A stretch of 64,000 nucleotides of DNA from Croceivirga sp009797885 (GTDB lineage Bacteria; Bacteroidota; Bacteroidia; Flavobacteriales; Flavobacteriaceae): positions 2,852,001 to 2,916,000 of the forward strand of contig AP035880.1 of NCBI GenBank assembly GCA_045866215.1, given 5' to 3'. The notes beneath the pieces are model-generated. The model worked only from the letters and a program-made list of their open reading frames with translations. It was not told the origin of the DNA and did no database searches. Each line of letters opens with the position of its first letter. Position 1 is the first letter of the stretch. This document shows positions 16,640 through 25,003 of this stretch, one piece after another. The position numbers were made by a program, and so were the translations under genes.

Positions 16640-17602
16640 CTAAAAGTTTTGCACAATATACAGATAAAGTGGCATGCCTAAAGTGATATTGAAAGGAAAG
16701 GTTATCGCCAATGCCATGGGCAGGTAAAGACTGGGATTGGCTTTGGGGGCTGCAAGTCGCATAGCGGCTGGAACCGCAATATAGGATGCGCTGGCGGCCA
16801 AAATTGCAAAAAGGAATCGATTGCCTTCACTTGCGGTGATGTATGCACTGGCCCACGCCACCAATATTCCATTAATAATGGGAATGACCAGAGCAAAAAT
16901 TAGGGCAAACCAACCTTTTTTGAGAAAATCATTGAGCTTTCGGCCACTGGTAATCCCCATATCGAGTAGGAATACGGCCAGGAAACCTTTGAAAATATCG
17001 GTGGTAAATGGTTTTATACCTTCAGCTTGTTGGTCATTGGCCAAAAACCCAATGGCCAGACTACCCAATATGAGTAAAACACTGCCATTGGTCAATGCGT
17101 GGTGGATCACTTTTTTGAAGTCACCATTTTTGGGCTTCTCTTTTTTGAAGAAGGACATTAAAAGTACACCAACAATGATTGAAGGTGCTTCCATTAACGC
17201 CATTACGGCCACCATATGCCCACCAAAATCTATTCGTTCTATTTCAAGAAAAGTGATGGCCGTAACAAAGGTTACGGCACTTACGGAACCATATGCCGCA
17301 GCAATGGCCCCGGAGTTTTCAACCGAGAATTTTCTGCGCAAAATAAAATAGGAGTAGATAGGGACCACAATGGAGAGGACTACACCAAATAGGAGGGACC
17401 ATAAAATCTCAAGGTTCAGTTCACTATGTGATAACTCCAATCCTCCCTTGAAACCAATGGCAAAAAGCAGGTATAGGGATATGAATTTTGAAGACGTAGG
17501 GGGAATTTCCAAATCGCTTCTAAGCTGTACGGCTATTATTCCCAGAAAGAAAAAGAGTAAGGCCGGATTGGTAAGATTATCAATGAGCAAATGTAAATCC
17601 AT
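16640..17602 (-). CDS. SbtA-type sodium-dependent bicarbonate transporter
   Basis: 320 residues with about 10 helices of the SbtA/DUF897 family. Characteristic parts are LLFAIGFKGGLELS near 46-59, YGSVSAVTFVTAITFLE near 104-120 and VAVMALMEAPSIIVGVLL near 131-148. SbtA is known in cyanobacteria as a high-affinity Na+/HCO3- symporter. Homologues in heterotrophic Bacteroidetes may feed anaplerotic carboxylation. No SbtB (PII-like) partner gene is adjacent. It is divergent from a LysR regulator across a 98-base AT-rich spacer. Confidence 0.85.
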   Translation of the reverse strand: MDLHLLIDNLTNPALLFFFLGIIAVQLRSDLEIPPTSSKFISLYLLFAIGFKGGLELSHSELNLEILWSLLFGVVLSIVVPIYSYFILRRKFSVENSGAIAAAYGSVSAVTFVTAITFLEIERIDFGGHMVAVMALMEAPSIIVGVLLMSFFKKEKPKNGDFKKVIHHALTNGSVLLILGSLAIGFLANDQQAEGIKPFTTDIFKGFLAVFLLDMGITSGRKLNDFLKKGWFALIFALVIPIINGILVAWASAYITASEGNRFLFAILAASASYIAVPAAMRLAAPKANPSLYLPMALAITFPFNITLGMPLYLYIVQNF

Positions 17603-17655
17603 ATGCCGTAGTATTGGTTAATTATAAAATCGTGCAAAGGTGTAATAATTTGAAA

Positions 17656-17671
17656 ATAAATTTTTATTTAT
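17656..17671. promoter_or_regulatory. AT-rich palindrome, candidate LysR operator
   Basis: ATAAAT-TTTT-ATTTAT is a perfect inverted repeat in the spacer between the divergent SbtA-type carrier and LysR genes, 30 bases ahead of the LysR start. LysR proteins bind AT-rich dyads of T-N11-A type at such positions. The assignment is inference from location and symmetry. Confidence 0.45.
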
Positions 17672-17700
17672 ATTTATTATTAGTAACATAAAGTTGATTT

Positions 17701-18642
17701 ATGAACTATACCCTCCATCAACTTCGAATATTTCAAAAAGTAGCGGAACACCAGAGCATTACCAAAGCTTCTGAGGAACTTCACTTGACGCAACCGGCCG
17801 TATCCATTCAGTTGAGGAATTTTCAAGATCAGTTTTCCATTGCACTCACGGAGGTGGTAGGCAGGCGCCTTTTTCTAACGGATTTCGGAAAGGAAATTGC
17901 CATTGCAGCAGAACGGATTTTAGAGGAGGTCAATTCCATTAATTATAAAACGATGGAGTTTGAAGGGAATTTGGCAGGACGTCTTAAAATAGCCGTAGTC
18001 TCCACAGGTAAATATGTGATGCCCTATTTTTTGTCCGGATTCATGGAGGATAACCCTGGTGTGGATTTGGTTATGGATGTTACCAATAAATCGGCCGTTA
18101 TTAGAAATCTTGAGGGGAATGAGGTCGATTTTGCGCTCGTTTCGGTACTGCCCAAGCATTTTACGGTACATAACATAGAATTGATGGAAAACAGGTTGCA
18201 CCTGGTGGGAAGCTCACAAAAAAGACTGTCCGGCTTAAAGGAATTGAGGACAGCACCCCTCATTTTTAGGGAAAATGGCTCGGCAACCAGAATGGCCATG
18301 GAGAACTTTTTATCCAAAAAGAAGATCAGCGTTGCCAAGAAAATTGAATTGACCTCAAACGAGGCGGTGAAGCAGGCCGTCATGGCCGGACTGGGTTTTT
18401 CAATTATGCCACTTATTGGAATAAAAAATGAACTGCACAACGGGGATTTAAAACTATTCCCTATTAAAGGACTCCCTATTATTACCAATTGGAACCTCAT
18501 ATGGATGCCTTCCAAGAAATTCTCTCCAGTATCAAGTGCTTTTTTGGACTATTTGGAATTGCAAAAGAGCGATATTATGGAAAATCGCTTCAAATGGTTT
18601 AAGGATTATGTGGCCAAGGATGATTCAGTCTTTTTGGGTTGA
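17701..18642 (+). CDS. LysR family transcriptional regulator
   Basis: 313 residues. The winged helix-turn-helix lies at about 4-62 (LHQLRIFQKVAEHQSITKAS, then LHLTQPAVSIQLRNFQ), followed by the effector-binding domain from about residue 90 (LKIAVVSTGKYVMPYFLSGF). The sequence resembles the CbbR/CmpR branch, whose members control carbon fixation or bicarbonate uptake, and this fits its divergent placement next to the SbtA-type gene. The last 18 bases overlap the convergent small gene. The effector is unknown. Confidence 0.9.
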   Translation: MNYTLHQLRIFQKVAEHQSITKASEELHLTQPAVSIQLRNFQDQFSIALTEVVGRRLFLTDFGKEIAIAAERILEEVNSINYKTMEFEGNLAGRLKIAVVSTGKYVMPYFLSGFMEDNPGVDLVMDVTNKSAVIRNLEGNEVDFALVSVLPKHFTVHNIELMENRLHLVGSSQKRLSGLKELRTAPLIFRENGSATRMAMENFLSKKKISVAKKIELTSNEAVKQAVMAGLGFSIMPLIGIKNELHNGDLKLFPIKGLPIITNWNLIWMPSKKFSPVSSAFLDYLELQKSDIMENRFKWFKDYVAKDDSVFLG

Positions 18643-18960
18643 AACCCTGATTTTGCTGCATATTTTCAATGATTCCCCCCTGTTCCTTGCCTCCATAATA
18701 AGTCGCGTGACCCTATTTTTGGCCTCTTTTAGTTCGGCAATTCGCTTTTCGGACTGAATTCGGGAAGACTCATCATGCTCCGAATTGAGCAATTGCACAT
18801 TGTGGAATTTTATCTTGTAGGCAATCAACGACAAAAGCACATCTGCGGCTTCCATAGGATTAAAGGAGCCTTCAATCAATTGGATTTCATCTAGAAGCTC
18901 ATGATTCCCATAATTTTCGTCCTCTTTGGGACCAAGCCACTTTTTGAATTTAGAAATCAT
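18625..18960 (-). CDS. small hypothetical protein
   Basis: 111 residues, no signal peptide. The mature protein is charged and mainly helical. Segments such as EAADVLLSLIAYKIKFHNVQ and SEKRIAELKEAKNRVTRLI suggest a two-helix coiled-coil fold. I do not recognise the family. It is convergent with the LysR gene, overlapping it by 18 bases, and stands alone on its strand. Confidence 0.55.
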   Translation of the reverse strand: MISKFKKWLGPKEDENYGNHELLDEIQLIEGSFNPMEAADVLLSLIAYKIKFHNVQLLNSEHDESSRIQSEKRIAELKEAKNRVTRLIMEARNRGESLKICSKIRVSTQKD

Positions 18961-19051
18961 GTAGTTAAGAGATTAGCTGTACACAAGAAAATCTGCCCAT
19001 CACGCAAACTTTTGAACATGATGATGGGCAGATGCTTGGCAGAGAACAAAT

Positions 19052-19378
19052 TTATTTAGCCAATTCCCCTTTTTCTGAAAGGGTAGGAATTCTAAGATTT
19101 TCATTGGAAATGGCTCTATTTAAGTCAGTTTTTAAGGTGCCGTAAGCGTTAAAGAACGTGGTCCCATTATCCTTATGGCCTCCTATATTTGCTGTTCCTT
19201 CATTTTTAATGCTAAAGTTCTTTTTGTGGGTATTCACATATTTATGATTGGTGCCAGAAGATGAACCCATAATGGGATGGTCACCAACCTTTACCAAATC
19301 GTGATATGTTTCCTCAGCGGACAGACCAAAAATTGCAATCGGGAACATTGAAGTCATTAAAAACGCTTTTTTTTCCAT
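19052..19378 (-). CDS. small secreted hypothetical protein
   Basis: 108 residues with a signal-like N-terminus (AFLMTSMFPIAIFGLSA, about 5-21). The mature part is rich in Gly, Asn, His and Lys, with GTANIGGHKDNGTTFF near 60-75. No family recognised. It lies four bases downstream of another small secreted gene on the same strand, so the two are probably cotranscribed. Confidence 0.5.
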   Translation of the reverse strand: MEKKAFLMTSMFPIAIFGLSAEETYHDLVKVGDHPIMGSSSGTNHKYVNTHKKNFSIKNEGTANIGGHKDNGTTFFNAYGTLKTDLNRAISNENLRIPTLSEKGELAK

Positions 19379-19382
19379 ACCG

Positions 19383-19766
19383 CTAATTTGGGCTATTGCT
19401 ACCTATTTCGGGGTTTGTTTGCTGATTCCTTGATAGAACAGCTTTGATAGTAGGTCTGAAACCATAGAAATCCCGACCATCCTCTCGTCTTAAAACCAAT
19501 TGCATTTCCCCGTTGGGCAAGGTGTTCATTTGATCTACCACCACCACTGTGCCATAGTAGTTGAAGGTTGGACCAAGCCCTGAAGTGGAATTCAGCGAAT
19601 TGGTAAGCATTACGGTCTCCTCATAAGGCAAGGTCAGAATGTGTTCGGTGGCACTGTCGCCCCTACTTTCCTCAAAATGCTCAAAACTTTTCTGGAATTC
19701 AGTTTGCTGTGAACTCAGTATCATGGGAAACGTTAATAAAAGAAGTAGCGTAAAACTTTGTTTCAT
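19383..19766 (-). CDS. small secreted hypothetical protein
   Basis: 127 residues from the ATG at 19766; an in-frame TTG two codons upstream is disfavoured. The signal peptide (MKQSFTLLLLLTFPMILSSQ) is clear, with cleavage near residue 20. The mature protein has alternating strands (HILTLPYEETVMLTNSL, YYGTVVVVDQM, MQLVLRRED), suggesting a compact beta fold. Family unknown. It is the first gene of a two-gene unit with the next small secreted protein. Confidence 0.55.
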   Translation of the reverse strand: MKQSFTLLLLLTFPMILSSQQTEFQKSFEHFEESRGDSATEHILTLPYEETVMLTNSLNSTSGLGPTFNYYGTVVVVDQMNTLPNGEMQLVLRREDGRDFYGFRPTIKAVLSRNQQTNPEIGSNSPN

Positions 19767-19840
19767 AGGCAACTGATTTTAGTAAATATAACAATATCCC
19801 ATGGTTTGGACAGCAAAGCATTCGTTAAAAAAAGTTAAAC

Positions 19841-19867
19841 TATTATGTAATAACAGTAATACTATTA
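19841..19867. promoter_or_regulatory. clustered inverted repeats, candidate TetR operator
   Basis: TATTA-TG-TAATA at 19841-19852 is followed after ACAG by TAATA-C-TATTA at 19857-19867. The elements fill the promoter space just upstream of and touching the -7 box of the TetR gene, the usual place for an autorepressor operator. Inference from symmetry and position. Confidence 0.45.
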
Positions 19868-19873
19868 TTTTTG
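19866..19873 (+). promoter_or_regulatory. tetR-exporter operon promoter -7 box
   Basis: TATTTTTG matches TAnnTTTG and lies 18 bases ahead of the TetR ATG. The -33 region is poor (TTAT at 19843-19846). It probably drives the TetR-ABC-HlyD-TolC operon. Confidence 0.55.
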
Positions 19874-19891
19874 GCCTATAAAACTTGAAGT

Positions 19892-20566
19892 ATGGAGCGT
19901 TTATTGCAGTCAATTAAAATAGCCATTAACCAGAAGATATTTTTAAAAGATCCCGAATCCTCCGATTTAGGGAGGAGAATAGTTGAACATAGTATTTTGC
20001 TCATAGATGAAATAGGATTTGAAGCGTTCACATTTAAAAAGCTGGGCCAACGTATTGGTTCGAATGAAAGTTCAATTTACCGTTATTTTGAGAATAAACA
20101 TAAATTATTGGTGTACCTCACTTCATGGTATTGGGGATGGTTGGAATATCAATTGGTTTTTGCAACCAATAGTATTGCGGATCCTGTTGAAAAATTAAGA
20201 AAGGCGATTTCCATTGTAAGTAAGACCACTGTGGAAGACCTCTCCTTTTCACATATCAATGAGGTCTTGTTGAACAAAATCGTAATTAATGAATCTTCCA
20301 AGTCCTTCCTGACCAAGGAGGTCGATCAGGAAAACAAGCAAGGTTATTTTGTTATTTATAAAAGGATGGTAAATCGTTTGGAGGTCATGATCAAAACGGT
20401 GAACCCCAAATATGCCTTTCCCTCCAGTTTGGCAAGTACCATTTTGGACAGTACCCTCCACCAACATTTTTTAAAGGACCATTTTCCCACATTGACCGAT
20501 TGTGATGAGACAAACCTGCCAAAGGATTTTATTCACGATTTGGTTTTTAAAGCACTAAACGCATAA
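19892..20566 (+). CDS. TetR family transcriptional regulator
   Basis: 224 residues. The helix-turn-helix is at about 38-72: FEAFTFKKLGQRIGSNESSI followed by YRYFENKHKLLVYL. The C-terminal ligand domain is not close to a family I can name. It begins a four-gene cluster: the ABC gene starts four bases after its stop, so regulator and exporter are one operon. It likely senses an exported compound and represses the cluster through the palindromes upstream (inference). Confidence 0.88.
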   Translation: MERLLQSIKIAINQKIFLKDPESSDLGRRIVEHSILLIDEIGFEAFTFKKLGQRIGSNESSIYRYFENKHKLLVYLTSWYWGWLEYQLVFATNSIADPVEKLRKAISIVSKTTVEDLSFSHINEVLLNKIVINESSKSFLTKEVDQENKQGYFVIYKRMVNRLEVMIKTVNPKYAFPSSLASTILDSTLHQHFLKDHFPTLTDCDETNLPKDFIHDLVFKALNA

Positions 20567-20570
20567 AAAA

Positions 20571-22238
20571 ATGTCGAAAAAGAACATACTTACCGCTTGG
20601 CAGCGACTTGTGAATTTACTTCAGTTGGATAAAAAGGACGTACTCCAGGTATTCTATTATGCCATTTTTGCCGGACTGGTCACCTTGTCATTGCCCCTGG
20701 GCATTCAGGCCATAATCAACCTTATTCAAGGGGCACAGGTGAGCACCTCTTGGATCATCCTGGTCATACTTGTAACCATAGGAGTGGGATTTGCCGGTGC
20801 TTTGCAATTGATGCAGTTACGGATCATTGAAAACATCCAACAGAAAATTTTTACCAGATCCTCCTTTGAATTTGCCTATCGCTTTCCGAAAATTAGAATG
20901 AGTCAGTTGCGAAATTTCTACCCCCCGGAATTGGCCAATAGGTTTTTTGATACCCTAAACGTTCAAAAAGGGGTGTCCAAATTATTGATAGACTTTCCCA
21001 CGGCTTTGTTACAGATTGTTTTTGGACTCCTATTGTTGTCACTGTACCATCCCTTTTTTATTGTCTATGGGGTGTTGTTGATCGCATTGATCTATGTGGT
21101 GTTCAAATACACCATTACCCGTGGACTGGAGACCAGTTTAAAGGAATCCAAGCATAAATATAGGGTAGCCCATTGGATTCAGGAAGTCGCAAGGTGTATT
21201 GTAAGTTTTAAGCTGTCTGGTAAAACAAACCATGCCCTGGAAAAGAATGACGGATTGGTAAGCGGTTATCTGGAGGCACGGGAGAACCACTTTAAGATTT
21301 TGGTGCTACAATTTATCCAGATGATAGGGTTTAAGATTTTGGTAACGGGCGGCCTGTTGATCATTGGAGGTTTGTTGGTACTGAATCAAGAAATGAACAT
21401 TGGGCAGTTTGTTGCTGCGGAGATTATCATTCTTTTGGTGATCAGTAGTGTGGAAAAGTTGATCGTGGGGTTGGAATCGTTCTATGATGTATTGACCTCA
21501 TTGGAAAAATTAGGGCAAGTAGTGGATAAGCAGATTGAACCGGAACAAAGCATTCCTCCGTTGTTCGATAGAGGGGATTTCACGGTACAACTGGATAAAA
21601 TTAAATACTCCATCCCAGAAACGGGAAAGCTTATTATAGACGGGATTTCACTGGAATTGCCCCCAAAGACCCGATTATTGATACAGGGGGAAAGCGGTAG
21701 TGGTAAGACCACGCTTTTGCAGATTATTGCAGCGCTTATAGAACCGGATTCGGGGAATATTTATGTGAATGATGAGCGCATAAAGCCCGAGTTTCTGGGA
21801 TACTATAGAATGAATGTAGGGCAATCCCTTAAAGAGGAAACCCCATTTGAAGGGACCTTATTGGAGAACATTACCTATGGCGATCCTTCAATTCCCAAAG
21901 AAGATGTTTTGGACATCATTGAGGTCACGGGCCTTAGAAAATTTGTCAAAGAATCACAAAATGGTCTGGATACCGATATTTATCCAGAAGGAAAACAAAT
22001 ATCGTATACCATTGCCAAAAAAATTGTGTTGGCCAGAAGTTTGGTCAAAAAACCAAAGCTTTTGGTTTTAAGAGATCCATTGGACCAATTTGACCCCGGG
22101 GAGGCAGACCGTATTATGGAATACCTGACAGCACCGGAACGGCCTTGGATACTGGTCGTTGTAAGCAATGATACGGGTTGGATGGGAAGATGCGGACAGA
22201 AAATAACGCTTAAGGACGGTAAAATAATTAAAAGTTAA
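20571..22238 (+). CDS. ABC exporter with degenerate ATPase domain
   Basis: 555 residues: a six-helix type I exporter membrane domain (about 20-320) fused to a nucleotide-binding domain (about 335-555). Walker A is intact (GESGSGKTT, about 373-381) and a Q-loop is present (NVGQSLKEETPFEGT). The signature LSGGQ is replaced by ISYTI. Walker B reads LLVLRDPLDQFD, with Arg for Asp and Asp for the catalytic Glu. The switch His is replaced by Asn (VVVSNDTG). ATP may bind but hydrolysis should be weak. There is no N-terminal C39 peptidase domain. It sits between tetR and HlyD/TolC partners and so forms a type I secretion-like or efflux complex. Substrate unknown. Confidence 0.85.
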   Translation: MSKKNILTAWQRLVNLLQLDKKDVLQVFYYAIFAGLVTLSLPLGIQAIINLIQGAQVSTSWIILVILVTIGVGFAGALQLMQLRIIENIQQKIFTRSSFEFAYRFPKIRMSQLRNFYPPELANRFFDTLNVQKGVSKLLIDFPTALLQIVFGLLLLSLYHPFFIVYGVLLIALIYVVFKYTITRGLETSLKESKHKYRVAHWIQEVARCIVSFKLSGKTNHALEKNDGLVSGYLEARENHFKILVLQFIQMIGFKILVTGGLLIIGGLLVLNQEMNIGQFVAAEIIILLVISSVEKLIVGLESFYDVLTSLEKLGQVVDKQIEPEQSIPPLFDRGDFTVQLDKIKYSIPETGKLIIDGISLELPPKTRLLIQGESGSGKTTLLQIIAALIEPDSGNIYVNDERIKPEFLGYYRMNVGQSLKEETPFEGTLLENITYGDPSIPKEDVLDIIEVTGLRKFVKESQNGLDTDIYPEGKQISYTIAKKIVLARSLVKKPKLLVLRDPLDQFDPGEADRIMEYLTAPERPWILVVVSNDTGWMGRCGQKITLKDGKIIKS

Positions 22239-22245
22239 GAGAACA

Positions 22246-23598
22246 ATGCTTAATATTTCAAAGAACAGTATTGGCAGAAGAGTGGATATTTCAAGCTTCA
22301 AAGCCATGAAACGTGTATCCCAAAGGAAGCATAACAAACATTTCAATCGGTTTTTGAATGCATTTTCCATCATTGCCATTATTTTCCTTTTCCTGCCGTG
22401 GACGCAGAATGTTCAGGGCAATGGATTTGTGACGACCTTGACACCGGACCAACGTCCGCAGACCATTCAATCTACCATTCCGGGACGTATTGAGAAATGG
22501 TATGTCCGTGAAGGGGATTTTGTCCAGGAGGGCGATACCATCCTCCATATCTCTGAAATCAAGAACGAATATTTTGACCCCAATTTGGTAGAACGGACAG
22601 GACAACAGATAAGGGCCAAGGAAATGTCAGTGACCTCCTATCAAGAAAAGGTAAAGGCCTTGCAAATTCAAATAGGCGCTTTGAACAAAGAACGGGAGTT
22701 GAAACTGGAACAGGCAAGGAACAAGCTACTGCAATCCAGGCTTAAGGTACAGAGCGACAGCATTGATCTTGAGGCGGCCAATACCAACATTACCATTGCC
22801 CAACGGCAATACGATCGGGTGGTACAGTTGGAATCGGAAGGACTGAAGGCGGTGACCGATCTGGAAGAGAAAAGATTGAAATTACAGGAAACACAGGCCA
22901 AATTGATCTCCCAGGAGAACAAGCTCTTGGCCAGTAAAAACGATGTGATCAATGCACAAGTGGAAATCACCAGAATTGGAGCCGAATATACGGATAAGAT
23001 CTCCAAGGCCAGAAGTGATATGTTCACCGCACAATCGAGCCAATTTGATTCCGAGGCGCAGGTGACGAAACTGCAAAACGAATTCACCAATTATTCCATA
23101 CGGAATGATATGTACTATATCCGTGCCCCACAAAATGGATTTATCAATAGGGCCATCCAGGGAGGTATAGGCGAAACGTTCAAGGAAGGGGACAGATTGG
23201 TCGCCATTATGCCCGCCAATATTGAACTGGCGGTGGAGACCTTTGTAGATCCGTTGGACCTACCGTTGATGCATATTGGGGAGAAGGTACGTATCCAATT
23301 TGATGGGTGGCCTGTCATTATTTTCAGTGGATGGCCCAATGTTTCCTACGGGACCTACGGAGGTGTGGTAGTAGCCATTGAAACCTTTATCAGTGACAAT
23401 GGCAAGTACCGAATTTTGTTGGCGCAGGATCCGGAAGACCATCCTTGGCCGGAAGATTTGCGGGCCGGTTCAGGTGCCGATACCATTGCACTTTTGGATG
23501 ATGTCCCCATTTGGTTCGAGCTTTGGAGACAATTGAATGGGTTCCCCCCAAATTATTATCAACCCGAAAATAAGATGGCCGAGGCCGAAAAGAAGTAA
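22246..23598 (+). CDS. HlyD-type membrane fusion protein
   Basis: 450 residues. One membrane helix at about 38-55 anchors the protein in the inner membrane. A split biotinyl-lipoyl-like motif (IPGRIEKWYVREGDFVQEGD, and later APQNGFINRAIQGGIGETFKEGD) flanks a long alpha-helical hairpin at about 125-285. The C-terminal beta-barrel region ends near 440. It bridges the ABC exporter upstream and the TolC-type channel downstream. Its stop and the next start share a base (TAATG), indicating coupled translation. Confidence 0.9.
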   Translation: MLNISKNSIGRRVDISSFKAMKRVSQRKHNKHFNRFLNAFSIIAIIFLFLPWTQNVQGNGFVTTLTPDQRPQTIQSTIPGRIEKWYVREGDFVQEGDTILHISEIKNEYFDPNLVERTGQQIRAKEMSVTSYQEKVKALQIQIGALNKERELKLEQARNKLLQSRLKVQSDSIDLEAANTNITIAQRQYDRVVQLESEGLKAVTDLEEKRLKLQETQAKLISQENKLLASKNDVINAQVEITRIGAEYTDKISKARSDMFTAQSSQFDSEAQVTKLQNEFTNYSIRNDMYYIRAPQNGFINRAIQGGIGETFKEGDRLVAIMPANIELAVETFVDPLDLPLMHIGEKVRIQFDGWPVIIFSGWPNVSYGTYGGVVVAIETFISDNGKYRILLAQDPEDHPWPEDLRAGSGADTIALLDDVPIWFELWRQLNGFPPNYYQPENKMAEAEKK

Positions 23599-24998
23599 TG
23601 ATGAAACGCTATCTTATATATTTGGCATTTCTGATACCAGTAGTCTCAAATGCCCAGCAAGATACGCTTGAACTTGGGTTCAATGAGTATTTGGGCTATG
23701 TAAAAAAATACCATCCCATTGCCAGGCAAGCGCAACTGACCATATCCATTGGTCAAGCCAATTTAATGAAGGCAAGGGGAGGTTTTGACCCCAAGATCGA
23801 AGTGGATTATGAGCGTAAGGAGTTCAAGGGAACGGAATATTGGGACAGATTAAATGGCACCTTCAAAATTCCCACCTACTATGGCATTGAATTCAAAGGG
23901 GGTTTTGAACAGGCTGAGGGCACGTTCATTAATGAGGACGAGACCTTTCCAATAGATGGCCTTTACAGTGCTGGGGTCTCCATGTCCCTGGCAAGGGGGT
24001 TCTGGATCAATGAACGTATGGCCACTTTGCAAAAGGCCAAATTTTTCAGGGAACAGACCAAGGCCGATCAGGACCTGTTGGTGAACCAAATTCTGTATGA
24101 TGCTTCCTTGGCCTATTTTGAGTGGCTCAAGGCTTATAATGAAGCTGAAATATTCAGGAACTTTCTTACCAATGCCTCAGTTCGTTTTGAAGGGGTGAAA
24201 CGAAGTGCGTTGGCCGGGGATGTCGCAATCATTGATACGGTCGAAGCCAAAATTGCGGTGGAGAATAGACAATTGAGTTTGGAACAGGCCAAAGTGAAGA
24301 TCATGCAGAGGTCATTGGAGCTTTCAAACTTTCTTTGGATCAACGATGTGCCGGTAGAGCTGCAACCCAATGTAATCCCCGATAGGAACCCGGAACAAAC
24401 GATAGATGTTACCCTGGAGATTTTTGGAAAACCTTTGGACAGCTTCACCATAGCCAACCACCCTAAGTTGCGTTCCATGGATTTCAAAATAGAAGGCCTA
24501 ACGGTGGATAAAAGGCTTAAAGCCAATAAATTGCTGCCCAGAATAGATGTGGAATACAATTTTTTGACCGAAGCACCAGAGCAGATAAACTCCTTTGCCG
24601 CGGAGGATTACAAGGGAGGTATCAATTTTGAGTTTCCGCTGTTCCTAAGGAAGGAAAGGGGGGACTTGAAATTGGCCAAATTCAAGCTGCGGGATGCCCA
24701 GTTTGAAAGGGACAACGCACAGGTCGAAATTCAGAACAAGGTATTGGCCATTTACCGGGAACTGGATTCCTTTTTGGAACAAAACCGATTGATCGATAAC
24801 ATCGTTAGGGATTACAACACCTTATTGTCCGCAGAAGAACGAAAATTCAGTTTTGGCGAGAGTTCGCTGTTCCTGATCAATACCCGGGAAAGTAGACTTA
24901 TAGATGCTGAGTTAAAACAGAACGACGTGCAGAACAAATTCTTTACTACAAAGGCCAAGCTGTTTAAAAGCTTAGCGATCAACCCGGAAAATCTTTAG
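23598..24998 (+). CDS. TolC-type outer membrane efflux protein
   Basis: 466 residues with a signal peptide ending near SNAQ (about residue 19). Two repeated OEP domains with long helices (KYHPIARQAQLTISIGQANL; then SMDFKIEGLTVDKRLKAN) build the periplasmic tunnel, and short aromatic strands form the barrel. It overlaps the HlyD-type gene by one base and completes the export machine. The helices carry GGFDPKIEV near 49-57, typical of TolC relatives. Confidence 0.9.
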   Translation: MMKRYLIYLAFLIPVVSNAQQDTLELGFNEYLGYVKKYHPIARQAQLTISIGQANLMKARGGFDPKIEVDYERKEFKGTEYWDRLNGTFKIPTYYGIEFKGGFEQAEGTFINEDETFPIDGLYSAGVSMSLARGFWINERMATLQKAKFFREQTKADQDLLVNQILYDASLAYFEWLKAYNEAEIFRNFLTNASVRFEGVKRSALAGDVAIIDTVEAKIAVENRQLSLEQAKVKIMQRSLELSNFLWINDVPVELQPNVIPDRNPEQTIDVTLEIFGKPLDSFTIANHPKLRSMDFKIEGLTVDKRLKANKLLPRIDVEYNFLTEAPEQINSFAAEDYKGGINFEFPLFLRKERGDLKLAKFKLRDAQFERDNAQVEIQNKVLAIYRELDSFLEQNRLIDNIVRDYNTLLSAEERKFSFGESSLFLINTRESRLIDAELKQNDVQNKFFTTKAKLFKSLAINPENL

Positions 24999-25003
24999 GG
25001 AAA

